Below are positions 16,703 through 25,087 of a stretch of 64,000 bases of DNA, one piece after another (position 1 is the stretch's first letter; every line of letters starts with the position of its first letter). Below the pieces are notes generated by a model. That model saw only the letters and a program-made list of their open reading frames with translations. It made no database searches and was not told the origin of the DNA. The DNA lies in contig CBDCVN010000013.1 in NCBI GenBank assembly GCA_965223045.1, positions 1,054,001 to 1,118,000 on the forward strand, in the 5' to 3' direction. Position numbers and translations under genes: made by a program. The DNA is from CBDCVN01 sp965223045. Lineage in GTDB: Bacteria > Deinococcota > Deinococci > Deinococcales > Trueperaceae.

Positions 16703-17344
16703 GTGAAAAATGAGATTGACCGTAATGTACTTTCTAACCAAGCGCATCGTGCATTACGTTCTACTATCTTAAGTGGTAAATTGCCTGCTGGTAGCCAATT
16801 AGTAGTTAGAGTCTTAAGTGAGGAGTTAGGTCTTTCTCCAACTCCCGTAAAATCTGCTTTAGCAGCTCTAGAAAAAGAAGGGCTGGTTAAATCCATGCCC
16901 TATAGAGGCTTTTTTGTACCTCAGCTTAATGAAAAAGACATCTTTGAAATTTATAGCTTACGTGAGGTCTTAGAAGGCCTAGCAGCAAGATTAGCAGCCG
17001 AGAAAGTTACAACGGAGTTAGAAAACAACCTACAACAACTTTTAGAAAAGCAACATCAGGCCTTTTCCAACAATGACTTAGAAGTTTATGGGGATATTGA
17101 CTTAAATTTCCACCAAAGCATTTGGCAAGCGTCAAAGCATAAACGGCTTATTCAAACTGCAGAATCCATATATGGACAAATTCGTTTGTTAATAGTTAAT
17201 TCAGCAATTAAGACAGCTAGGCAAGAAGAGGTCTTAGCTGAACATGGAGCAATATTTCAAGCTATTACGCAAAGAGAGCCAGAAATTGCCGAGGGTTGTG
17301 CTAGGAAGCATATTAGTAACATTCTTAAGTCACTTAGAAAATAA
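16703..17344 (+). CDS. GntR family transcriptional regulator (FadR/FCD subfamily)
   Basis: A 213-aa one-component regulator. The N-terminal winged helix-turn-helix includes SEELGLSPTPVKSALAALEK and LVKSMPYRGFFV (about 30-70). The C-terminal two-thirds is an all-helical FCD ligand-binding domain, with IYSLREVLEGLAARLAAE, DLNFHQSIW and EHGAIFQAI carrying the usual metal-binding Asp and His residues. The ligand is unknown. It precedes hemY by 73 bp in the same direction but has no clear functional link to it. Confidence 0.88.
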   Translation: MKNEIDRNVLSNQAHRALRSTILSGKLPAGSQLVVRVLSEELGLSPTPVKSALAALEKEGLVKSMPYRGFFVPQLNEKDIFEIYSLREVLEGLAARLAAEKVTTELENNLQQLLEKQHQAFSNNDLEVYGDIDLNFHQSIWQASKHKRLIQTAESIYGQIRLLIVNSAIKTARQEEVLAEHGAIFQAITQREPEIAEGCARKHISNILKSLRK

Positions 17345-17404
17345 AGACTAGGGGGGATTAAATCAAAGTAAGGACAGCCTATGTTCACCAACTACAGAAA
17401 AAGT

Positions 17405-17410
17405 TAGAAT
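17405..17410 (+). promoter_or_regulatory. -10 box for leaderless hemY
   Basis: TAGAAT ends 7 nt before the hemY ATG at 17418, without a Shine-Dalgarno. This is the same spacing as at 16690 and 29295. Confidence 0.5.
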
Positions 17411-17417
17411 CAGATAG

Positions 17418-18764
17418 ATGAAACATGTTTTAGTCGTTGGTGCTGGTATATCAGGTTTGGCCAGTGCTTATTTTTTAAAGAAAGAATTGCAAGTTCAAAT
17501 AACGATTATAGAAAAAGAATTGCGTGTGGGAGGTATACTTGGTTCAACTAAGCAAGATGGTTACGTTGTTGACTGGGCAGCAAATGGTTTTTTAAGCAAT
17601 GAAAATACTTTAGAGCTTGTAAAAAATTTGAAATTAGAAAATGAGCTGCAAAGAGCTTCAGAGGTGGCCAAGCATCGCTACATTTACAGCCAAGGTCATT
17701 TGAGGAAAGTGCTTACTTCCCCAATAGCTTTTCTAGGTAACAGTTTGCTTACTCCTAATGAAAAATTGCGTTTGTTCGGCGAGCTTTTTGCTAGGAACTA
17801 TAAAGAAGAGGAAACTGTTTTTGATTTTATTCAAAGACATTTTGGCAAAGGATTTGCTGATACCTTTGCAGGTGTTTTTGTTTTAGGCATTGCTGCAGGT
17901 GATGCTAAAGAGCTTAGTTTAGATGCCCTTTTCCCTAGCTTACGTAAGATGGAAAAGGAACATGGTAGCTTAATTAAAGCTCTTATTCAAAAGCAACGTC
18001 AAGCAAAAAAGGAGGGTAAGCCTAGGGCACATCTTATGGGTTTTAAGGGGGGAATGCAGACGCTTATTGATGCTTTGTATGAGGAACTAGAACATCAAAT
18101 AAAAAGTGGTGTAAGTGCCTATACCCTAACTCCTTTAGAGCAAGGTTACAGCCTTGCTCTTAGCTCGGGTGAGGTGCTCGAGGCCGATGCTGTAATTCTT
18201 GCTACACCTGCTTTTGTAAGTGCTGAACTCCTAAGACCATTATTCTCTACTGAGAGTATAAGCTTCTTAAACTCCATCCCCTATGCTGATGTACAGGTTT
18301 TTGGACTGGGTTTTAACCGTGCTGATATACCGAAGGCGTTAGATGGTTTTGGATTTTTGGTACCAAGGAGTGAAGATATACGAACCTTAGGGGTATTATA
18401 TGGCTCAACCATTTTCCCTGAACAAGCTCCTAAAGATAGTGTTTTGCTGCGAATTATAATGGGAGGAACTGTTGACCCCACCTTTGCAAATTTACCTCCT
18501 GATGAAGCACTCAAAGTAGTACGTGATGAGTTGCGTATAACTATGGGTATTGTTGCTGACCCCCAATATACCTTGCACTTACCTTGGCCTAAGGGCATTC
18601 CCCAATATCAGTTAGGACATTGTCAGAAAGTTAATGCCCTTATGCAGGAGCTAGAGGCCAAGAACATACTTTTAACAGGTAATGCCTACAATGGTATAGG
18701 CGTAAATGATTGTATAAGTGATGCAAAACGCATAGTGCAAGTACTAAAGCAAAAAGGTTGGTGA
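17418..18764 (+). CDS. hemY: Oxygen-dependent protoporphyrinogen IX oxidase
   Basis: This flavoprotein oxidises protoporphyrinogen IX to protoporphyrin IX, the penultimate step of haem synthesis. The 448-aa protein starts with the FAD-binding dinucleotide fold VLVVGAGISGLASAYFL (4-20) and then GYVVDWAANGF (the substrate-side GP/NGF motif). Near the end, LTGNAYNGIGVNDCI is the C-terminal FAD-binding signature of HemY/HemG-type PPO. Haem demand in this window is visible (cytochrome b, ccmE, di-haem protein). Its stop overlaps the next start (TGATGA). Confidence 0.92.
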   Translation: MKHVLVVGAGISGLASAYFLKKELQVQITIIEKELRVGGILGSTKQDGYVVDWAANGFLSNENTLELVKNLKLENELQRASEVAKHRYIYSQGHLRKVLTSPIAFLGNSLLTPNEKLRLFGELFARNYKEEETVFDFIQRHFGKGFADTFAGVFVLGIAAGDAKELSLDALFPSLRKMEKEHGSLIKALIQKQRQAKKEGKPRAHLMGFKGGMQTLIDALYEELEHQIKSGVSAYTLTPLEQGYSLALSSGEVLEADAVILATPAFVSAELLRPLFSTESISFLNSIPYADVQVFGLGFNRADIPKALDGFGFLVPRSEDIRTLGVLYGSTIFPEQAPKDSVLLRIIMGGTVDPTFANLPPDEALKVVRDELRITMGIVADPQYTLHLPWPKGIPQYQLGHCQKVNALMQELEAKNILLTGNAYNGIGVNDCISDAKRIVQVLKQKGW

Positions 18765-19777
18765 TGATTGAGTCTTCGCATTTGTACGAGGCTGAAGTTT
18801 TGGGGGGACTCGAGCAAGTAGCCCAAAATGAACTTAAAAAATTAAGGGGGGCGGCTATTACTAATGTAAGGGACAGCACCATAAACTTCCTTTTCAAAGG
18901 TAACCCAAAAGAACTTAAAAATCTCCGCACAGTTATTGCTGTTTATAAGCTTTTATATTTTGATATTCCTAGGCCTAAAGCTTTAATGGGCAATGAAAAC
19001 CAAAGAGAGTTACTTGGTTTTATCAAGTCTATTATCAATCAAGATAATTTCACAAGCTTCCGCCTTAGTGCTGCTGGCCACGATTCAAAAGTTTTTAAGC
19101 GACTGTGCAAGGTTATTACTGAACACACAGGACTACCCTTTTCTGAAAAAGAAGGTGAGTTGCTCTTGCGTGTGCGCCCAAGCAAACCAAAGGGATGGGA
19201 AGTTTTGACTAGGCTCACACCAAGACCTCTTTCAGCAAGACCTTGGCGTGCTTGCAACCTAGCAGGAGGACTTAATGCTACTTTGGCGGTGGCTATGCTC
19301 GAGCTAGTTAAACCTAAGGCAAACTATTATATTTTTAATCCTATGTGTGGTTCAGGTACTTTGCTTATAGAAGCCTGTCAAAGTTTTAATTACAATATAT
19401 CTGGTTGTGATAATAAACATAGTGTCCTAAAGTGTGCCCAGCAGAACATAAATGCCAGTGGTTTTCAAGACAAAATAAATCTCTTTTTAGAGGATGCTAC
19501 TAATCTAAGTATACCTGTTGCATGTGTTGATATTGTTGTTTGTGATTTGCCTTGGGGTGATGCTGTAGGTACAAATGAAGCTAATATTAAACTATATCCT
19601 GCTTTTATAAAGGAGATGACTCGTATCACTAAAGAAGATGCTTGTATGGTGTTACTTAGTCATAATATTAAGCTTATTGAACGCATAATTTCCCATTCTC
19701 CTGTTTGGAAATTAAAAAATAAGCATAAAGTTTTTCATGGTGGACATTATCCAAGGATTTATTTACTTGGCAAATAA
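18764..19777 (+). CDS. THUMP-domain RNA (guanine-N2) methyltransferase
   Basis: A 337-aa RNA methyltransferase. An N-terminal THUMP-like region (YEAEVLGGLEQVAQNELKKL and the following about 150 residues) binds RNA. The C-terminal Rossmann domain has RPWRACNLAGGLNATLA, NPMCGSGTLLIEA (motif I) and VDIVVCDLPWGDAVG, a D-L-P-W motif IV typical of N2-guanine methyltransferases such as TrmN/Trm14 and RlmL. Without more family data I cannot choose between tRNA and rRNA. The ATG at 18764 is translationally coupled to hemY. Confidence 0.85.
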   Translation: MIESSHLYEAEVLGGLEQVAQNELKKLRGAAITNVRDSTINFLFKGNPKELKNLRTVIAVYKLLYFDIPRPKALMGNENQRELLGFIKSIINQDNFTSFRLSAAGHDSKVFKRLCKVITEHTGLPFSEKEGELLLRVRPSKPKGWEVLTRLTPRPLSARPWRACNLAGGLNATLAVAMLELVKPKANYYIFNPMCGSGTLLIEACQSFNYNISGCDNKHSVLKCAQQNINASGFQDKINLFLEDATNLSIPVACVDIVVCDLPWGDAVGTNEANIKLYPAFIKEMTRITKEDACMVLLSHNIKLIERIISHSPVWKLKNKHKVFHGGHYPRIYLLGK

Positions 19778-20170
19778 TGGGTTCAGCACAGGGTTTTTAC
19801 GCTATTTTAACGCCCCTTAATTTACTTTATATTTAAACCATTCCTTAAAAGGTTTGGATTAAGGTAGGAAAGTAGATTAAAGTGGAAAACAGAACCTCTC
19901 AAACAAAAATACAATCACTCCTTATTTACCTGTTGGCTATTTTACTTTTAAGCCTTCTGGGTAGGAGTCTAGCAAGAACAACATTTTGTCAAGAGCCAAG
20001 TCAACAAATTTACAGTGGACACTTTGACTCAAAAACAAATTCAGATACGTGGTTCTTAGTCTCTATAATGATCTACAATTAACTTAACAACACAAAATAT
20101 TCTCAGTTAGAGCAATAGTTTTAGTTGAAGAGGATGCAAAAGTTGTTCTTTTGCTTAGATAAGGAGAATC
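19778..20170. other. Gap with a possible 66-aa membrane ORF
   Basis: A frame from the GTG at 19882 to 20082 encodes 66 residues with one strongly hydrophobic stretch (LLIYLLAILLLSLLG, residues 13-27) and a Cys after it. It has TAGATT 7 nt before the GTG, the leaderless pattern, but no homologue I know. I treat it as a possible small exported protein, not an established gene. The rest of the gap is featureless. Confidence 0.35.
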
Positions 20171-21295
20171 ATGTTAACACAAAAAACAAAGAAATTTGCA
20201 TTTTTAGTTCACCCACGAAATGAAATTAGCCAAGATATGGCCCGTGTTGTTAAGCCTCTAGGACTTATTCCTAATGAGCTTTGGTCATTGGCTTTAAAAC
20301 ATCTTCCCATCCCAGGCTTTAACTTAGGTAATACCCGTTTGCAGGGTTCAGATGAGATTGCAGGGTTTACCCTAATCTTACCCATTACTCCCAATCAGCT
20401 TTTAGAGCCTAGCACTCGTGCACGTCGTCATGCACAGCAAGTCATCCATCGTGGCATTGATCAGGCACGTTTACTAGGTGCAGAGATTATAGGGCTAGGT
20501 GCCCTTACATCATCAGTAACTCAAGGGGGCAAAGCCTTAGCAAAACGTAAAGATGTGGTGTTGACTAATGGTAATGCCTTTACCGCTCATATAACTATGA
20601 AAGCAATTGAGCGTTTATTGCGTAAATGCCCTGAAAATATGACAATTAGTGTGGTAGGGGCATCAGGTAGTATTGGTTCAGTTGTAGTGGAGATGCTTTC
20701 TCAGCATTTAGCAGAATATTTTCCTGCTGCACGTTTAAATCTTATTGCTCGCAATCAAAGGCGCTTAGCTCCAATAGTCTCGAGTGCAAAAGCCAGCTTT
20801 AATTCTAAGCAAGTTGCTAGCTACTCTGATTTAACACCAATGCCTCAATCTGATTTGATTATTTTACTTACCTCTTCCTCAGATGCCATTTTAAAAAGTG
20901 AGCACTTAAAGAAAAATGCCATTGTTTTAGATGATACCCAGCCCAGAAACACTGACCCAAATCTTGTTAAAGAACGACCTGACGTACTGATAGTTGATGG
21001 TGGCTTGGTTCAGTTACGTAATATCAATATTGGCGCTGATTTTGGCCTACCCAAAGACATTGCATTTGCCTGCTTTGCAGAAACGATGTTGATGGGTTTA
21101 GCAGGTGCATCTGAGCATGTGTCAATTGGTGCACCAGACATTAAAACAGTTGGATTTGTTGCACGTACAGCAGAACAGTTTCAGGAATATGGTTTCACAC
21201 TAGCAGACTTTCACAGCTTTGGTAGGCCACTCAGGACATCACAAGCAACAAGATCACTGGGGCCTATATTTCCTAGAATAACTGTAGGGGCATAG
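20171..21295 (+). CDS. Long-chain acyl-ACP reductase-like protein
   Basis: A 374-aa homologue of the cyanobacterial acyl-ACP reductase (AAR), which reduces fatty acyl-ACP to fatty aldehyde with NADPH. It has a Rossmann loop VVGASGSIGS (161-170), LNLIARNQRRL right after it (closely AAR-like), VDGGLVQ and FACFAETMLMGLAG. Cys301 in the last of these matches the catalytic thioester cysteine. There is a strong Shine-Dalgarno (AAGGAG) before the ATG. It is followed 2 bp later by an NDH-2-like flavoprotein, so the two probably work together. It is related to the C-terminal half of the fusion at 10265. Confidence 0.75.
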   Translation: MLTQKTKKFAFLVHPRNEISQDMARVVKPLGLIPNELWSLALKHLPIPGFNLGNTRLQGSDEIAGFTLILPITPNQLLEPSTRARRHAQQVIHRGIDQARLLGAEIIGLGALTSSVTQGGKALAKRKDVVLTNGNAFTAHITMKAIERLLRKCPENMTISVVGASGSIGSVVVEMLSQHLAEYFPAARLNLIARNQRRLAPIVSSAKASFNSKQVASYSDLTPMPQSDLIILLTSSSDAILKSEHLKKNAIVLDDTQPRNTDPNLVKERPDVLIVDGGLVQLRNINIGADFGLPKDIAFACFAETMLMGLAGASEHVSIGAPDIKTVGFVARTAEQFQEYGFTLADFHSFGRPLRTSQATRSLGPIFPRITVGA

Positions 21296-21297
21296 GA

Positions 21298-22704
21298 ATG
21301 AGCAGGAAGCAGGTGGTTTTATTAGGGGGTGGATATGTTTCAGTATGTACATATAAAGCACTTTATCGTTGTTTGGGAAGGCAAATCCGCAATGGAGATA
21401 TTAAGGTGACTTGTATTTCTGCCGATAACTTTCATAGCTTTCATGGCTGGACAGGAGAAGTTGTTGGTGGGATTATTGCCCCAAGCCATCAATTAACGCC
21501 TTTGCGTACAATCATGCCTCATGCCACTATTCTTAGTGGTTGGGTAACAGCCATAGATTCATCAGCCCAAACAGTTAGGTGTTATGTTCAGAATGAAGTG
21601 ATTGATTTACATTATGACCAATTAGTTTTAGGAGTAGGTAGCTATGATAAAACTTCTGAAATTGAAGGTCTTGAGAAATATGGCCTTGTTTTAAAAACAG
21701 GGGGGCTTTATGCTTTGATGTTACGCGATCATCTTATTCGTATGCTCGAGCGTGCAGAAACAACCTCAGACGCACAGGAAAGAAATCAGTTACTCAATGT
21801 AGTAGTCGCAGGTGGTGGACTTACTGGTACTGAATTAATGGGGATAATTGCTGAGTTATGGCATGATCTTAAAAAGTACTATCCCAGTTTGACAACAGAT
21901 TACCGTTTGGTACTAGCTCATAGTGGTGAAGCGTTATTACCAGAGTTAAGACCTCGTCACCAAAAATTAGCAGATTATGCTCAACGTCAAATCTTGGCTT
22001 ATGGGGTTGAGGTACACCTTAAAACCCGATTGACTCGCGTTACAGCAGAGGGTGCATACTTATCAGATGGTAGCTTTATTTCTTCTAAGACCGTCATTTC
22101 TTGCTCTGGTCAGCAACCAGCCTTATTATCAGGTGTTGAGAACGAACCGAAAGATGACCGCAATCGACTACAAACAGACTCCTTTTTGCGTTTGCTACAG
22201 CAACCAACTATTTGGGCAGGTGGAGATGTTGCTAGTGTACCTCATCCTAAAAGTGGTAAGTCGTGCCCTGCCAACGCACTTTGGGCCATTATGCATGGAT
22301 ATAGAATTGGTAATAATTTAGCTCGAGTACTTTTTGGAAAACACCCCCGAAAATTTAGTTTTCCCGGTTTAGGAACAGCATTTTGTGTAGGTATTGGCAA
22401 GTCTGGTTTGGAACTTTACAACTTACAGTTTACAGGATGGCTTGCTTATATAATGCGGCTTGGCTTTTTCCTCCATTTTATACCTTCGAAACGTTTAATG
22501 ATACGCGTATTGCTAGATTGGTTGAGTTTTCCCTTCTCTAGAAGGCATATTGTTCCTCTTCAAGCTGGTAACTCTAAACAAATAAAAACACCCATCATGA
22601 ACCAGCAGGTCATGGTCAATAACGAGAGCGATCTCAACGTTGCCCCTGCAGAATCTTACATGACATTTTCACACTACACAGCTACTGGTGATGTACCTAA
22701 TTGA
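21298..22704 (+). CDS. NDH-2-like pyridine nucleotide-disulfide oxidoreductase
   Basis: A 468-aa flavoprotein. VVLLGGGYVSVCTYKAL (5-21) is the FAD-binding fold, VVVAGGGLTGTELMG (the second GxGxxG) binds NAD(P)H, and PTIWAGGDVASVPHP is the C-terminal FAD motif. After residue about 385, LAYIMRLGFFLHFIPSK is amphipathic, as in the membrane-binding tail of type II NADH dehydrogenases. It is translated directly after the acyl-ACP-reductase homologue, which suggests it passes electrons between the quinone pool or NAD(P)H and that lipid pathway. The reaction is inferred. Confidence 0.72.
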   Translation: MSRKQVVLLGGGYVSVCTYKALYRCLGRQIRNGDIKVTCISADNFHSFHGWTGEVVGGIIAPSHQLTPLRTIMPHATILSGWVTAIDSSAQTVRCYVQNEVIDLHYDQLVLGVGSYDKTSEIEGLEKYGLVLKTGGLYALMLRDHLIRMLERAETTSDAQERNQLLNVVVAGGGLTGTELMGIIAELWHDLKKYYPSLTTDYRLVLAHSGEALLPELRPRHQKLADYAQRQILAYGVEVHLKTRLTRVTAEGAYLSDGSFISSKTVISCSGQQPALLSGVENEPKDDRNRLQTDSFLRLLQQPTIWAGGDVASVPHPKSGKSCPANALWAIMHGYRIGNNLARVLFGKHPRKFSFPGLGTAFCVGIGKSGLELYNLQFTGWLAYIMRLGFFLHFIPSKRLMIRVLLDWLSFPFSRRHIVPLQAGNSKQIKTPIMNQQVMVNNESDLNVAPAESYMTFSHYTATGDVPN

Positions 22705-23446
22705 GATGTGGACAATGCAGTTGAGGGTAAAGGTTACAGGATGCACAACGTCCAAAATATGTATTCCCAAGCAGAGCTTGGAACAATGTGAGGGAAAGGT
22801 ATCTGTTACAAAGGTGATGTTGTAGGGGTTTAAAATCTTAAACCCTTATGATTGATGTCCATAAGACTCGTAACTGGATGCTAGGGCATGTGGATATGGC
22901 AAATCAGAAATTGCACGCATTGGATATCAAAACCAAACTAGCCAGTCTCAGGACAGCTATTTGTTAGAAAATGTGAATTCCAAAAAAAATTGCAGGATAG
23001 CCTATATTTGCGAGAAGCTTTAGTTGTTAACCACATAATCTTTACCAGATTGCAGAGGAGCTTATGCGTCAGCATCAGGATTATCCAAGGTATTTAAGAG
23101 TAGCGTTTTCGATTTCACACTCTAGGTGTCCACACGCCCTAGTTAGTTTAGGGTTCTTCATGTTGTTGTTTAAACCGGGATTCGTTTGATTGGTGTGATT
23201 TTCCTGATTTTTAAAGCCTGCTCATGTCTGTAACAGTTTATTTATTCTAAGTGAGATACTGACTTTTATAGCTTTTATAAACTGAATAAATCTTTAGATT
23301 GACTCAGGTACAACTTTCACGTAGATGCCAAACTTCTACTATCACTTTGGTGATGCCCTTTAGGAATAAAGAGGTAACTTAAGGTGAAATTATAAGAAAA
23401 ACTCAGTTCTGTCCAGAAGGATGAACTTCAAGAAAGGAAGTTTCTC
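22705..23446. other. 742-bp non-coding region rich in dispersed repeats
   Basis: The first 190 bp carry the same three modules as 1120-1266 in a different order: a TATTCCCAAGCAGAGCTTG segment (22762-22780), a GTAGGGGTTTAAAATC hairpin (22822-22848) and a GTAACTGGATGCTAGGGCATG box (22870-22890). From 22900 to 23400 I see no gene, RNA or strong structure; the promoter of the small secreted protein gene must lie near 23300-23420. Confidence 0.6.
22762..22848. repeat. Dispersed palindromic repeat (middle copy)
   Basis: TATTCCCAAGCAGAGCTTGG at 22762-22781 matches 1179-1197, including about 25 bp of similar flank on its left. GTAGGGGTTTAAAATCTTAA (from 22822) followed by ACCCTTAT forms a hairpin. 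Almost the same sequence, with a better stem, is at 45394-45421, and similarity continues into ATGATTGATGTCC versus ACGATTGGTGCTC on the right. Confidence 0.65.
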
Positions 23447-23761
23447 ATGAAGAAGATTTTACTAGTAGCTTTTGTACTTGTTACAGCTTTTGCTTTAGCA
23501 GATGGTCAAGTTAGCGTTAATCCTAATGTAGCTGCTTCAAATTATGTTGGTCAGCAGGTTGGTTCAATTCAATATCTACCCCCCATCCCAGTTCCTGAAC
23601 CAAAGCCTATTCCATGGCCATGGCCCGGACCTGTATGCTTATCTTGTCCACCCTTTCCCCTAGATAGATTAGATAAAGAGGTTTTACCTGTAGATCAATT
23701 GCAAATACAAGAAATCCAAATACAAGAAACCCAAATACAAGAAAGAAATTTTGTTAGGTAA
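23447..23761 (+). CDS. Small secreted proline-rich protein
   Basis: A 104-aa protein with a classic signal peptide (MKKILLVAFVLVTAFALADG) preceded by AAGGAAG. The mature part has a proline-rich patch IPVPEPKPIPWPWPGPVCLSCPP with one Cys-x-x-Cys pair and ends in three copies of an IQETQIQE-like heptad, a recent micro-duplication at the DNA level (CAAATACAAGAAA units, 23701-23745). No homologue is known to me. A strong terminator follows, so it is probably a monocistronic, well-expressed gene. Confidence 0.7.
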   Translation: MKKILLVAFVLVTAFALADGQVSVNPNVAASNYVGQQVGSIQYLPPIPVPEPKPIPWPWPGPVCLSCPPFPLDRLDKEVLPVDQLQIQEIQIQETQIQERNFVR

Positions 23762-23790
23762 CAGCTAATTTAAAGCACTAATTTAACGGA

Positions 23791-23826
23791 ACAGCGTGTA
23801 ATTGTGAAGTTACACGCTGTTTTTTT
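23791..23826 (+). terminator. Intrinsic terminator of the small secreted protein gene
   Basis: ACAGCGTGTAA (23791-23801) pairs perfectly with TTACACGCTGT (23810-23820), an 11-bp stem with an 8-nt loop, followed by seven T residues. This is the strongest intrinsic terminator in the window. Confidence 0.9.
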
Positions 23827-23869
23827 AGAATTGCCCAAGCAACTAATTGTTTTAAGGATAGTAGCTTTT

Positions 23870-25054
23870 TCATTGATAATCAGATCTCCCCAAAACTTCA
23901 CCTGTATCTTTAGAAATGTAGATTAGGGTTGAGCCTCCTAAAGTTAACCCCTTAAATACACTACCATCTTCATTAATTTGTACTGGACCAAAACCTCCTT
24001 TTTTTATGACTCTTATCGTCCAAGCGCCTTGGCCTTGATAATCACGTTCCCCAACTTTAAAGTCTAAGGAGGTAACATCTTCCCCAGATTCAGCAAGATG
24101 CTGAAATGCTGCTGCAACAGGAGTGTCTAGTCCATCAGCAAGTTGAATCCCCATGAAAGCTGCAATACCTACAATTTCAGTTGCATGCTCAGGATCATTA
24201 CTTTCAACAAAGACCTCAACTCCTTCTTCATTTAATTGCCTATAACGCAATGTAGAAGCATCATCTTCGTTTATGCTTTGTACATTGGTGAAGAAATATG
24301 GTGTTTGTAAAGCAAGTGTTGGAGTTGGCTCTATATCAGGCAAATTGACTAGACTAGTAGGGAAATTAAGGCCATACCAGTTATGGTCAACTTCACTAGG
24401 GCTGTTGGTCACATAGTAATTAGTGTAATTGCTATTGGTAACCATAGTTTCTTTAGCCTCTAGTAGAATCACATAACCTATAGTTTCTATAGCAGGTGTT
24501 TGATTAGCCTCTTGTTCTTGTAGTTTGACTTCAAAGTTTCTTGGGTGACCGTATTCATTGTAAATTAGCTTCTGTCTGGTAGTAACTGCCGCATTATTAT
24601 TTATGGTTTGTACCTGACTTAAGATTATTGGTGAGTTAGGATAAATAAAAGACCAAGTAAGAGCCACATTCATAAATTGGCTATCTGTTTCTACAGCATT
24701 TGCTTCTATAACGAGAGAATCTAAAAGATGCACTCCTTTTTCTATAATCAAGTAACTAACTGTTTCTAAAGGATGAATACCATCTAGGTAATCCCATTCC
24801 TGTACCTGAAACTCAAACCCCTGTGGACCTACTTGCCTTAGTCTTACAGTAGCTGGCTCAGGATCGTTATATGACAGTGGTTGAACGATCACAACAGGGT
24901 CCGTGTATGTTTGCAGAGTAGTAATACTATGCCAATCATCCCGACTACCTTGACTAACATTAACTTGCCCTAGTTCAGCCACATCAGCCAAAATATGCTG
25001 ACTAACAATTTCTAGCTGATTTTCTACATTACCTAAGCTGAAGTTTATTTATAA
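23870..25054 (-). pseudogene. 5'-truncated surface protein with H-type-lectin-like repeats
   Basis: The 373-aa open part (24991-23870) begins at a weak start. The same frame runs back without an ATG to about 25054, where a stop occurs, only some 30 bp from the end of an IS1634-type element. At least three copies of one domain are visible, each with a VNVSQ/WHSI strand followed by PVVIVQPLSYND-like and YLIIEKG-like strands, as in many large bacterial surface proteins. No signal peptide remains. The gene probably lost its 5' end, possibly through the IS insertion. Whether the remnant is expressed is unclear. Confidence 0.6.
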
Positions 25055-25087
25055 ATACTATAGCTAGACCTTTCCCTCACGCCAATA

